Source: JAICND01 sp035281425
GTDB lineage: Bacteria > Actinomycetota > Acidimicrobiia > Spongiisociales > ZC4RG35
Assembly (NCBI GenBank): GCA_035281425.1
Contig: DATEDX010000124.1
Span: forward strand, 1 to 60,583
Length of the DNA stretch: 60,583 nucleotides
Reading direction: 5' to 3'
Below are positions 42,001 to 49,972 of the stretch, piece after piece. Each line of letters begins with the position of its first letter. Position 1 is the first letter of the stretch. A model generated the notes under the pieces. It saw only the letters and a program-made list of their open reading frames with translations. It did no database searches and was not told the origin of the DNA. A program made the translations under genes and the position numbers.

Positions 42001-43605
42001 GGCCTGTTCGTGCATCCGCTTCGCTGCCAGACCCTGCGCCACCAATCGAGCCTCGCCGGTAACACCCAAAGCTCCCAAGAACACGTGCCGATCCAGGGTG
42101 TAGTAGCTGGCTGGCCCGGTGCTGCGCACCGTAGCCGTCCGCGGTACGTCATGCAGCAGGGCGATCTCGCCGAACACATCACCGACCACGAGCCGGGCCA
42201 GCTCCCGGTCTCCTTTGCTGACGGCGAACTCCCCGCCGGCGATCACGAAGAGAGTGTCACCGGGGTCACCTTCCCGCACCACCACCACATCACTCTCCAC
42301 TTCATGGGAAGCAAGCTCGGCGGCTAGTCCCTCCAAGACCAGGGGGGAGAGGTGGGCGAACATCGGCACCTGGCGCAGCAACCGCAGTTCCGTCAGATGG
42401 AGGGGCACCGATCGGTCGACTTGGGCCACTTGTCGCCGCAGGGCGATCACGGCGGCCGGCAGCAGCGAACCAATGACCACCAGGGTGGCGGTGGCTCCGG
42501 CTCGGGAGAAGAGCAGCGACACGGTGATGGAACCAAGGGCGAGGCTGAAGGCGGCTAGACCCTCGTGAACTCCGAGCACCCTGGCCAGCACCGATGCCGG
42601 GGCGGCGCGTTGGAGCAAGGTGCGGACGATCAGGTCGATCCATTGCAGTCCCACCGCCGCCACGAACACCAGAAGGAGAGCCCCCTCAGATACCCATCCG
42701 AGCCCATAGAGAGGCACCGCGGCGAGCAGGACGGCGAGCTGCAATGCCCGCAGCAACCTTCGCCCTACCAGCGAGGTGGCGATCAATGCACCGATCAGGG
42801 CACCCAATCCCACCGCCGAAGCCAGTGCCCCTGCGCCTTCGTCACCCCAGCCGAGGACTTCGACGGCCAGGATCACCACCAGCACGTCCATCGCCCCCAC
42901 CACCGTGTAATAGGCGGCTCCGATCGTGACCAGGCTGCGCAGACCGCGGTCGGAAGCCATGGCCCCGACCCCGGCAGCCAGCTGCCTTCTTGCCGGTTGC
43001 TCGATCCGTGGTGGTGGTACCCGGCCTCGCACCCCGACGGTAAGTACCACAGCGGCTGCCATAGCCCCCGCCATAAACAGGAAGACATGGCCGGGCGCAC
43101 CGTCGATGAGGATCACTGCTGCCAGCGCCGGACCTAACAGCACTCCGAGGGCATCGGCGGTGGAGGTGACGACGTTGGCGGCGGTCACCTCGTGGGGATG
43201 GCTGGCCAGGTCCGGGATCAGCGACCCGTGGGCGGGTCGGGTCGAGGCCACCAGGGTGGCGGCCACGGTCGCCAGGGCGAGGGTCAAAACCAGTGGGCGG
43301 CCGGTAATCATCGCCACTCCCACCACGCCGTGAGCGACCGTCTGGGCGAGATAGATCCCTCGCAGCGGCCAGTCCCGGCGGTAGCGGTCGGAGGCGGCCG
43401 AGATCACCGGGGCAATGACCGCGGCGGGAAGTAGCTGCACCACCGCCGCCACCCCGACCATTTCGGCTCCGCCCTGACGGTGGGCGTAGAGAAGGACCGC
43501 TACCCAGGTGCCGAACTCGGCCGTGGAGGCGAGGAGGTAAGCCAGTTCGATCCTTCGGATTTGGGGCAGTCGGAGCACCGACCGCAGCGGGGAGTCAGGT
43601 TTCAC
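41998..43605 (-). CDS. MFS transporter fused to a C-terminal cyclic nucleotide-binding domain
   Basis: The 535 residues comprise about 395 of a 12-helix major facilitator (LASTAEFGTWVAVLLYAHRQGG, STRPAHGSLIPDLASHPHEVTAANVV, GALIGALIATSLVGRR) and a C-terminal cNMP-binding domain. The latter has MFAHLSPLVLEGLAAEL, VREGDPGDTLFVIAGGEFAVSKGDRELARLVVGDVFGEIALLHDVPRTATVRS. The GEIALL...RTATV cassette is intact, so cAMP or cGMP binding is likely. The fusion would place a transport step under direct nucleotide control. The start is GTG. Confidence 0.92.
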   Translation of the reverse strand: MKPDSPLRSVLRLPQIRRIELAYLLASTAEFGTWVAVLLYAHRQGGAEMVGVAAVVQLLPAAVIAPVISAASDRYRRDWPLRGIYLAQTVAHGVVGVAMITGRPLVLTLALATVAATLVASTRPAHGSLIPDLASHPHEVTAANVVTSTADALGVLLGPALAAVILIDGAPGHVFLFMAGAMAAAVVLTVGVRGRVPPPRIEQPARRQLAAGVGAMASDRGLRSLVTIGAAYYTVVGAMDVLVVILAVEVLGWGDEGAGALASAVGLGALIGALIATSLVGRRLLRALQLAVLLAAVPLYGLGWVSEGALLLVFVAAVGLQWIDLIVRTLLQRAAPASVLARVLGVHEGLAAFSLALGSITVSLLFSRAGATATLVVIGSLLPAAVIALRRQVAQVDRSVPLHLTELRLLRQVPMFAHLSPLVLEGLAAELASHEVESDVVVVREGDPGDTLFVIAGGEFAVSKGDRELARLVVGDVFGEIALLHDVPRTATVRSTGPASYYTLDRHVFLGALGVTGEARLVAQGLAAKRMHEQA

Positions 43606-43625
43606 CAGGCGAAGTTAGCCCTGGT

Positions 43626-43673
43626 TTTTGGCGCGTAAAGGCGACGTTGGGCCGTCGCCTTTACGCGCCAAAA
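43626..43673. repeat. family A palindromic element, copy A3 (48 bp)
   Basis: Perfect 21-base arms, TTTTGGCGCGTAAAGGCGAC plus G, flank a TTGGGC centre. It lies between two divergent genes, 21 bases upstream of the MFS start and 82 bases upstream of the histidine kinase start. It therefore cannot be acting as a terminator here. Confidence 0.93.
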
Positions 43674-43755
43674 CAGGAGAATTGAGGGGCTAGTCCTTCT
43701 GGCAGCGCCCGAAATGACGCCCAGTGCCGGTGGCGCTCGAGGCCGATGAAACACC

Positions 43756-45081
43756 ATGAGTCGCCCCTCACCCCGGGAAACCTCGCGCTGGGTCACGATC
43801 GCAGTGTGGGTGGCGATCGGCGCCGCGGCCGTATCCCTGATCATGGCTGCGGCCGTGGGCTGGGTGGCCGATGGAGCCATCCGCCTCGGGCACATCGAGC
43901 GGGCTACCACCGCCGCCGAACTCTCCCGGGTGCAACTGTCGGCGACGCTGCTGCTGGCGGAGCAGGCTCGTCTCGGTTTGGCCACGCCGGCGCAGGTGCA
44001 GGAAGCAGCGGAAGCGGTCGCCGCCAGTCTCGACCTCCTTGAACAATCGGTCCGATCCCTGTCCGACGAGAGGGCGGCGGCGGCGCCCTACCTCACATCC
44101 GCCCGCTCCTTATTGGCCGGGTTGGGAAACAGCCCCGAGCCGCCGGATCCTGAGGCGGTGGCCGAGTCGCTCGAGCAGCTCACCACGACTCTCAATGCCG
44201 GGCGCCTCGCCAATGAGCAGCAGCTGGTGGTCCTGCGGTCGGAATCCGCTCCCCTGATGCTGGTGGCGACTTTTGTGGTGGTGCTGGCCGGCCCCCTGGC
44301 CATCATCGGAGCGCATCAAAGCTGGGCCAACCGCCGCCTGGAAGCGAGTCAGCTACGCCAGCGGCTGCTGGCTAGCGAGGAGGTGCTGACATCGAAGAAC
44401 GAATTCCTCGCCAACGTCTCCCACGAACTACGGACCCCGCTGACCGGCATCTACGGCCTTACCCGTTTGCTCGAAAACGAGTCCCTTGATCCCCACGAGC
44501 GGCGAGAGCTGATCGGGTTGATATCCCAGGAGTCGGGAGAGCTGCTGCGGATGGTCGATGACATCCTCACGCTGGGACGGTCCGACGCGGGCGTTCTTAC
44601 CTACCAACCTCAGCTCCTCTCGCCGGGAGGCGAGGTGCAGTTGGTGCTGGAGAGCTACCAATGGCAGGAGGGACCAACTGCGGTCGACTGCCAGCCGGGA
44701 CCGGTGTGGGTCGATCCCCTGCGCCTCCGTCAGCTGCTCCGCAATCTGGTGGGCAACGCGCATCGCCACGGTGGCGGGACGATCGAAGTCGTGGGCCGGG
44801 TGACCCCCGCCGGATACCGGTTGGTGGTTCGAGACGACGGGCCGGGAGTCCCCGATCACCTACTCAGCTCCCTTTTCAGTCGATTCCTCCACCGCGACTC
44901 CACCCCGCTCTTGGCGGGAAGCATCGGGCTCGGCCTCCACATCGCCCGATTGCTGGCTGAGGGAATGGGCGGAGGGCTCACCTATGAGCGGCGGAACGGA
45001 TGGACCGAGTTCGTGGTGACCTTGCCCATGTCCGGTGCAGAAGCCGTGGCCGAGACCACCGAGTTGGCCTATGCGGTCTAA
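43756..45081 (+). CDS. membrane sensor histidine kinase (orphan)
   Basis: The 441 residues carry two membrane helices (about 13-38 and 170-195) flanking an extracytoplasmic helical sensor. HisKA has FLANVSHELRTPLTGIYGLTRL with the phospho-His, and HATPase has NLVGNAHRHG (N), DDGPGVP (G1) and GSIGLGLHIA (G2). No response regulator gene adjoins. The stop overlaps the start of the next gene, a proline-rich surface protein, so the two may be a functional pair. The sensor domain is all-helical with no recognised ligand motif. Confidence 0.93.
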   Translation: MSRPSPRETSRWVTIAVWVAIGAAAVSLIMAAAVGWVADGAIRLGHIERATTAAELSRVQLSATLLLAEQARLGLATPAQVQEAAEAVAASLDLLEQSVRSLSDERAAAAPYLTSARSLLAGLGNSPEPPDPEAVAESLEQLTTTLNAGRLANEQQLVVLRSESAPLMLVATFVVVLAGPLAIIGAHQSWANRRLEASQLRQRLLASEEVLTSKNEFLANVSHELRTPLTGIYGLTRLLENESLDPHERRELIGLISQESGELLRMVDDILTLGRSDAGVLTYQPQLLSPGGEVQLVLESYQWQEGPTAVDCQPGPVWVDPLRLRQLLRNLVGNAHRHGGGTIEVVGRVTPAGYRLVVRDDGPGVPDHLLSSLFSRFLHRDSTPLLAGSIGLGLHIARLLAEGMGGGLTYERRNGWTEFVVTLPMSGAEAVAETTELAYAV

Positions 45082-46621
45082 GGCCTCTCGGCTCCTCGCC
45101 GCGCTAGCTCTCACTGCCATTTCCATTGCCCCACTTCCAGCCGGTGCCGCCCCCATCGCACTGGGTGAGGTGGCGGTGGCGGGGGAGGCCGCCCAGTTCG
45201 TTGCCGGTGGGGAAGGCACCTACTGGGTTCGGGTCACCAACCTGGGACCCACCTCCGACCAACTCAACCTGACCCATCTACTACCTGGCTTTATAACTCT
45301 GATCGACTGGGAGGGGGAGGCTTGGGACTGCGGAGGTCAAGGCCACAACTTGGATTGCAGCCATCCGGAGGTGGACGCCGGAGCGAGCGCGGAGATGACG
45401 GTGCGGGTCTCCGTCGCCTCCACCGCTCCCCCCAGCGGTCAGATCAACCTTCTTGCCTCGGGAGCCCATCCGGGTAGCACCACCCACCACCAGATCGACT
45501 TTGTGGTGACGCCGATGCCAGAGGATCCGGCGCCCGACCCTGAGCCAGCACCCAACCCGGACCCTCGGCCTGACCCCTCTGAACCCCCGCCGGTGAATCC
45601 CCCCGATCCTGAACCCCCGCCGGTAACGCCGCCGGATCCCGACCTCCCGGCAAAGACTCCGCCCGATCCCGAAACCCCGCCCGATCCCGAGCCGGAGCCC
45701 ACACCGGCTCCCGAGCCGGAGCCTCCCGCCGTGCCAGCCCCCGACCCCCAACCAGAACCTGATCCTCAACCGGCTCCGGCGCCGGAGCCTCCCGCGGTGC
45801 CTGACCCATCACCAGCACCTCCCACGGTGCCTGACCCACCCGCGGACACCCCGGCTCCGGTCGCGGAACCACCACCCGCTCAGGCGCCCCCACCAGCAGA
45901 GCCGCCCCCTGCACAGTCGCCCAATCCGCCCTCTGAAGTGCGCCACCCACCGGACAATCCAATGCCGGAAACCTCCCCGCTGCCACCCACCGAGCCGTTA
46001 CCACTCGTTGTGGCTGTACGCCATGAGCCGGAGGTGGTGCCGTTCTCTCTCCCTCTCCCGCGAGTGGCTCCCGAAGCAACTCTTTGGGAGGCGGCGCCTT
46101 CACGGCCGGTCGGAGAGGTCGCCCTGGTGCTGGCGCCGGTGACGCAGTCGCTGCGGGCGGTGGCAGGAAGTGAGTTGGACTTCACCGTGCCAGGCAAAAC
46201 ACCCCGGTTGGTGGTATACCAGGGCAAGGGGGAGGTCCGCATCAATGACACTGGTTTCAGTTATGAGGCTCCGTCCGGCTGGAGCGGATGGGACCGATTT
46301 GGTCTTCTCCTCTGCGATCTAGCTGGGGATTGCGGACTGGGTTGGTTCGAGGTGTTGGTGCGGATCGCCACTCCTCCCATGTTCGGGCTGGGAATGCTCC
46401 CGTCTCCCCCCACTGAGGTGGGGATGGCCACGCTGGTTAGCACCGCGGCCGATCTGATGACCTCAACTGCCAGGATGGTTGCCGGTCCTCTCCTGGCCCT
46501 CGCTTTGGGCGTCGCCCTCTTCCCTGGTTTTTGGCGCGTCAAGGCGACGATCCACCGTCACCTTCACGCGCCAAAACGGAAAGAGGGTCAGGCGAGCGCC
46601 GCCATCGAACAGGCAGGGTGA
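45071..46621 (+). CDS. exported proline-rich surface protein with DUF11-like domain; C-terminus runs through repeat A4
   Basis: The 516 residues start at ATG 45071 inside the kinase's last codons. A signal peptide (LLAALALTAISIAPLPAGAAP) is followed by a DUF11-like adhesive or structural domain (about 30-145, YWVRVTNLGPTSDQLNLTHLLPG). A roughly 170-residue Pro/Asp/Glu-rich stalk with many PDPEP and PP.P repeats comes next. A second beta domain has a Cys pair (LLLCDLAGDCGLGW), and a C-terminal hydrophobic segment is present (VAGPLLALALGVALF). This is a wall-spanning architecture. The last 33 or so residues (GFWRVKATIHRHLHAPKR and on) are read from the 48 bp palindrome and the 3' part of the opposite-strand metallothionein gene. 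Confidence 0.85.
   Translation: MRSKASRLLAALALTAISIAPLPAGAAPIALGEVAVAGEAAQFVAGGEGTYWVRVTNLGPTSDQLNLTHLLPGFITLIDWEGEAWDCGGQGHNLDCSHPEVDAGASAEMTVRVSVASTAPPSGQINLLASGAHPGSTTHHQIDFVVTPMPEDPAPDPEPAPNPDPRPDPSEPPPVNPPDPEPPPVTPPDPDLPAKTPPDPETPPDPEPEPTPAPEPEPPAVPAPDPQPEPDPQPAPAPEPPAVPDPSPAPPTVPDPPADTPAPVAEPPPAQAPPPAEPPPAQSPNPPSEVRHPPDNPMPETSPLPPTEPLPLVVAVRHEPEVVPFSLPLPRVAPEATLWEAAPSRPVGEVALVLAPVTQSLRAVAGSELDFTVPGKTPRLVVYQGKGEVRINDTGFSYEAPSGWSGWDRFGLLLCDLAGDCGLGWFEVLVRIATPPMFGLGMLPSPPTEVGMATLVSTAADLMTSTARMVAGPLLALALGVALFPGFWRVKATIHRHLHAPKRKEGQASAAIEQAG
46529..46576. repeat. family A palindromic element, copy A4 (48 bp, inside CDS 3' end)
   Basis: The arms start TTTTGGCGCGTCAAGGCGAC and pair with two mismatches around a six-base centre, making this the most decayed copy. 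It is read in frame as 16 codons of the proline-rich protein. It sits 11 bases before the stop of the convergent metallothionein-like gene. Confidence 0.9.
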
Positions 46622-46767
46622 CCGCAGCCGCAGTCGAGGGTGTCATCGCCGGGGGGAAGCTCCGACACGACCACCGTCTCGTCGTCCGGCTGCTGGCGAC
46701 AGAACGCACTGCAGAAAGGTTCGGCTTCCGTCACGAAACAGGTGCAGTTACGGTGTCGGCATTGCAT
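46588..46767 (-). CDS. small Cys-rich metallothionein-like protein (59 aa)
   Basis: This short frame starts at ATG 46765-46767 with a strong AGGAGGGACCT ribosome site. It encodes 59 residues with eight Cys: CRHRNCTC near the N-terminus, PFCSAFCRQ in the middle and DCGCGHPAC near the C-terminus. Spacing and order resemble cyanobacterial/actinobacterial SmtA-type metallothioneins (CxC, YCSxxCA, GCGHxGC), which bind zinc or other soft metals in the cytoplasm. The central linker is longer and more acidic than in SmtA. It overlaps the 3' end of the proline-rich gene on the other strand by 34 bases and is divergent from the M15 peptidase, only 17 bases away. Confidence 0.75.
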   Translation of the reverse strand: MQCRHRNCTCFVTEAEPFCSAFCRQQPDDETVVVSELPPGDDTLDCGCGHPACSMAALA

Positions 46768-46784
46768 AGGTCCCTCCTGTCCGA

Positions 46785-47693
46785 ATGACCCTAGGCGGGC
46801 GCGGTCTCAACCTGCATCCGGGCCGGCGCTGGTTGCTGGCCACTCTCCTCGCTTGTTCCACCAGCACAGCACCACTAACCCCCGAACCGCCGTCGACCAC
46901 CTCGGCTACCACCTCTACCACCACGGTGCCGGTGACCTGGTCGGTAGCCGAGGCCAAATCGGCGCCACCTCCCGTCCCCACCAGTCTCCCTCATGACCGA
47001 CCCGCCTGGCTGGGTCAGGTTCCCTTGCCTTTGGGGCCCGACGGCACCGCCCAGGTCCTCCCCACCCCACCCGAACTGGAAGACCGCCGTCTCGCCACTC
47101 CCGACTATCTCCCGGCTCCGGTGGGCGACCAGTTTGAAGCCGCCATTTCCGAGGTTCCCCCTGAGGTGGCGGCTCGTTCCACCTGGCGGGAGGAGTGCCC
47201 GGTGGGCCTGGAGGACCTCCGCTACCTCACCGTCAGCTTCGTCGGGTTCGACGGGCTGTTTCACACCGGCGAGTTGATCGTGGCCGCCGTCTACGCGGAA
47301 GATGTCGTGGGTGTGTTCGCCCGGTTGCATGAGACCCGGTTCCCTCTCGAGGAAGTGCGGGTGATCTCGGTCGAAGATCGGGAACGACCCCCCACGGGTG
47401 ACGGCAACGTCACCACCGGATTCGTCTGCCGTCCGGTGGTATTCGGGGAGTCCTGGTCAGAGCACTCCTTCGGGCGGGCGATCGACATCAATCCCTTCCA
47501 CAATCCCTACCGAAAGGGAGACCGGGTGTTGCCTGAACTCGCCACGGCCTACCTCGACCGCGACCACGTCCGCCCGGGGATGGTGATGGCCGGTGATGTC
47601 GTCACTCAGGCCTTTGCTGACATCGGCTGGGGCTGGGGCGGCAGCTGGCGCACTGCCGACGACTGGATGCACTTCTCCGCCACCGGCCGCTGA
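46785..47693 (+). CDS. M15-family D-alanyl-D-alanine carboxypeptidase-like lipoprotein
   Basis: The 302 residues have a probable lipoprotein signal (WLLATLLACSTST, Cys24) and a Thr/Pro linker. The C-terminal zinc peptidase has ESWSEHSFGRAIDINPF (the SxHxxGxAxD motif) and DDWMHFSATG (second His). Family members trim peptidoglycan stem peptides. The N-terminal portion (about 60-125) is Pro-rich and may be a spacer. No ribosome site is evident, and the ATG lies 17 bases from the divergent start of the metallothionein-like gene, so a leaderless transcript is plausible. Confidence 0.9.
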   Translation: MTLGGRGLNLHPGRRWLLATLLACSTSTAPLTPEPPSTTSATTSTTTVPVTWSVAEAKSAPPPVPTSLPHDRPAWLGQVPLPLGPDGTAQVLPTPPELEDRRLATPDYLPAPVGDQFEAAISEVPPEVAARSTWREECPVGLEDLRYLTVSFVGFDGLFHTGELIVAAVYAEDVVGVFARLHETRFPLEEVRVISVEDRERPPTGDGNVTTGFVCRPVVFGESWSEHSFGRAIDINPFHNPYRKGDRVLPELATAYLDRDHVRPGMVMAGDVVTQAFADIGWGWGGSWRTADDWMHFSATGR

Positions 47694-47721
47694 CTCCAGC
47701 CCCTCAAAGGGGAGGGGGTGA

Positions 47722-48774
47722 TCAGGGGGCGGCGGGCCCGTACACCCGCACCCCGTCTTCGTCGATGAACATCAGCCAGGGGTCGTTGGTTTGGGGTCGG
47801 ACCCCGAGGTGGGCGGGGCTCCCGGGATCAGCCGAGGTGAAAGGATCCCGCATCGGCTGCATCTCACTCATGCTTCCGTCGGGATAGATCTCCAGATACC
47901 CAGCCAGCTGCAATGACTCGTCGTTCTCGGCCGAGCCCACCATAAAGATGTAAAGCCCACCATCGATCCCACTGGCTACCTCGGTGGAGAAGAAGGCGTT
48001 CCCTCCCACCTGCCCGGCGGTCACTGGCAGGGAGATGGCCGCTCCGGCGTCGGGGAGCAGCACCTGCAGGTGGCCCGGCATCACCGTGATTCGGAAACGG
48101 TCGCCGGCCCGGGTCTGGAACCATTCGGCTTCGGTCGAGGTGCCGTCGTAGACGTTCACCTGCATCGGCACCGGCTCCTCTCCGATCGCGAAGCCGTACA
48201 GGGTGGTGCCGTCGTCGATGCGGGGGACGAAGTTGGCGTCGACCACCACGGTGTCGAGTTCCTCCCCTCGCCAGCGGAGCATGATGGTCTGGTCCCCGGC
48301 CAGCCGGTTGGCTACCAGCATTCCGTCGTCGAGGACCCGAGGCAGCTGGTACTGGAAGTAGACACCGTCGGTGAGTAAGTCCTCTTCCAGTACGACCTCC
48401 ATCAGGAATTCTCCTTCGGCGGAGAACTGCGCCAGCCGGTATTTGGCCCCGTCGAGAAACCACCAGGTGCCGTCGGGGGACTGGGCCCCATATTCCGGTC
48501 CGATCTGGATCCCCTCGCCGTCGCCACCGAGGGAGGTGCCCAGGGTCTCGGGGGTATTCCCATATGGGATAAACAAGATCTCCTCCCACGGCACCGGCAT
48601 CTGATCGGTGGCCACGGGGAGCACCAACTCAAGCGGAGCGCCAGTGGTGGTGGTGGCAGGGATAGAGGAGGTGGTGCCCGGCTGCGTCGAAGACGTAGTC
48701 GTAGCCAGGCTGGTGGTCGATGGGGGAGCCGTGGTCGTCGACGGACTCTGGCTTACACAGGCGGCGATCACCAT
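47722..48774 (-). CDS. predicted lipoprotein, unknown; start probably further upstream
   Basis: The 350-residue product from ATG 48774 has its lipobox Cys at residue 6 (MVIAACVSQSPS), too early for a working signal. The same frame continues upstream with RKPIPTRQLVLAGGL, giving a complete signal peptide, but no ATG, GTG or TTG is visible there, so a rare start or coupling to the upstream terC stop is likely. After a Ser/Thr-rich linker the body has WWFLDGAKYRLAQFSAEGEFLMEVVL and propeller-like strands with Trp and Asp at blade ends. The function is unknown. It follows terC directly. Confidence 0.75.
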   Translation of the reverse strand: MVIAACVSQSPSTTTAPPSTTSLATTTSSTQPGTTSSIPATTTTGAPLELVLPVATDQMPVPWEEILFIPYGNTPETLGTSLGGDGEGIQIGPEYGAQSPDGTWWFLDGAKYRLAQFSAEGEFLMEVVLEEDLLTDGVYFQYQLPRVLDDGMLVANRLAGDQTIMLRWRGEELDTVVVDANFVPRIDDGTTLYGFAIGEEPVPMQVNVYDGTSTEAEWFQTRAGDRFRITVMPGHLQVLLPDAGAAISLPVTAGQVGGNAFFSTEVASGIDGGLYIFMVGSAENDESLQLAGYLEIYPDGSMSEMQPMRDPFTSADPGSPAHLGVRPQTNDPWLMFIDEDGVRVYGPAAP

Positions 48775-48799
48775 CAGCCCGCCAGCCAGGACCAGTTGT

Positions 48800-49861
48800 C
48801 TAGTGGGAATGGGTTTCCGCCTCTGGGTTGGCTTCGACCGGCTCCTCGGGTTCCGACACTGCCTCGCTCTTGGTGAGCGAAGCTTCCCGCCGATCGGCGC
48901 GCAGAGATAACACGATGGCCACGGTTAGGGTCACCGCGATCACTCCCAAGCTGACGCTGGTGGGGAAGTGGTACCACTCGGTGATCAGCATCTTGATGCC
49001 GACGAAACCCAGGATCACTCCCAACCCCACGTTGAGATAGCGGAACTTGCCCGCCATCCCAGCGAGGAGAAAGTAGAGCGCGCGCAGCCCGAGGATGGCG
49101 AAGGCGTTGGAGGCAAAGACCAGGAAAGGTTCCCGGCTCACGGCGAGAATGGCGGGGACCGAATCGACGGCGAAGACCACGTCGGTGGTCTCGATCAGAA
49201 TGAGAACCGCGAAGAGGGGCGTGGCCAGGCGGCGGGCGTTCTCTTTGATGAAGAAGCGCTGCCCATGGCTGTAGCTGGTGGTCATGGGGATGATCCGGCG
49301 GACGATGCGAAGCACCGGGTTGGACTCGGGATGGATCTCGGTTTCCTCGTGGCGGGCGATCCGCACCGCGGTGTAGAGGAGGAAGGCCCCGAAGATGTAG
49401 AGCACCCAGTCGAACCGTTCGATCAGTGCCACTCCGGCGAAGATGAAGATGGCCCTCATCACCAAGGCGCCGAAGATCCCCCAGAACAGGACCCGGTATT
49501 GATATTGGGGAGGAACGGCGAAATAGGTGAAGATCACCGACCAGACGAACACGTTGTCGATGGAGAGGCTCTTTTCGATCAGGTAACCCGCCAGGTATTC
49601 CCCGGCGGCCCCGGTCCCGAACCACGCCACCAGCAGACCGGCGAAGCTCAACCCGATGACGATCCACACCGTGGACTCAATTGCAGCCTCACGGAAAGTG
49701 ATGACATGGGGCCGGCGGTGGACGAGAAGCAGGTCGATGAACAGCAAGGCGGTGATGCCCCCTACCAGGGCCAGCCAGCCCCAAGGGGGCACATCGATGC
49801 TGACGAATTTGCTGCTGGTCTCGGTGGCGGCCAGCAACGCACTAAATGTCAATTCGACCAC
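48800..49861 (-). CDS. TerC/Alx-family membrane protein
   Basis: The 353-residue protein has about nine membrane segments. Landmarks are EYLAGYLIEKSLSIDNVFVWSVIFTYF, VLFWGIFGALVMRAIFIFAGVALIERFDWVLYIFGAFLLYTAVRI, and the paired AVLILIETTDVVFAVDSVPAILAVSREPFLVFASNAFAILGLRALYF. The conserved acidic residues in EKSLSIDN and ETTDVVFAVDS are the metal-export site in TerC/Alx proteins. They export manganese or load exported metalloproteins. The start is GTG 49859-49861. No manganese riboswitch of the yybP-ykoY type was recognised upstream. Confidence 0.9.
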   Translation of the reverse strand: MVELTFSALLAATETSSKFVSIDVPPWGWLALVGGITALLFIDLLLVHRRPHVITFREAAIESTVWIVIGLSFAGLLVAWFGTGAAGEYLAGYLIEKSLSIDNVFVWSVIFTYFAVPPQYQYRVLFWGIFGALVMRAIFIFAGVALIERFDWVLYIFGAFLLYTAVRIARHEETEIHPESNPVLRIVRRIIPMTTSYSHGQRFFIKENARRLATPLFAVLILIETTDVVFAVDSVPAILAVSREPFLVFASNAFAILGLRALYFLLAGMAGKFRYLNVGLGVILGFVGIKMLITEWYHFPTSVSLGVIAVTLTVAIVLSLRADRREASLTKSEAVSEPEEPVEANPEAETHSH

Positions 49862-49972
49862 TGCTCCCGGCTTGTTGGCGACGCCTTTGCTCCAGAGCCA
49901 TTTTTACAGGGTTGGTTCAACACCGGAAAGCAGGCGGTTATGCCCCCGGCCCCTCGCCCGCCAAGCTGTGCC

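Noticed and set aside
7982..46576. Family A palindromes as intrinsic terminators
   Set aside because: Arms begin with T and end with A on both strands, so no U-run follows the stem. One copy lies between divergent starts and two lie inside coding sequence.
49862..49972. yybP-ykoY manganese riboswitch upstream of the TerC gene
   Set aside because: The family often carries one, but I could not find the conserved core in the 110-base leader. A covariance-model search would decide.
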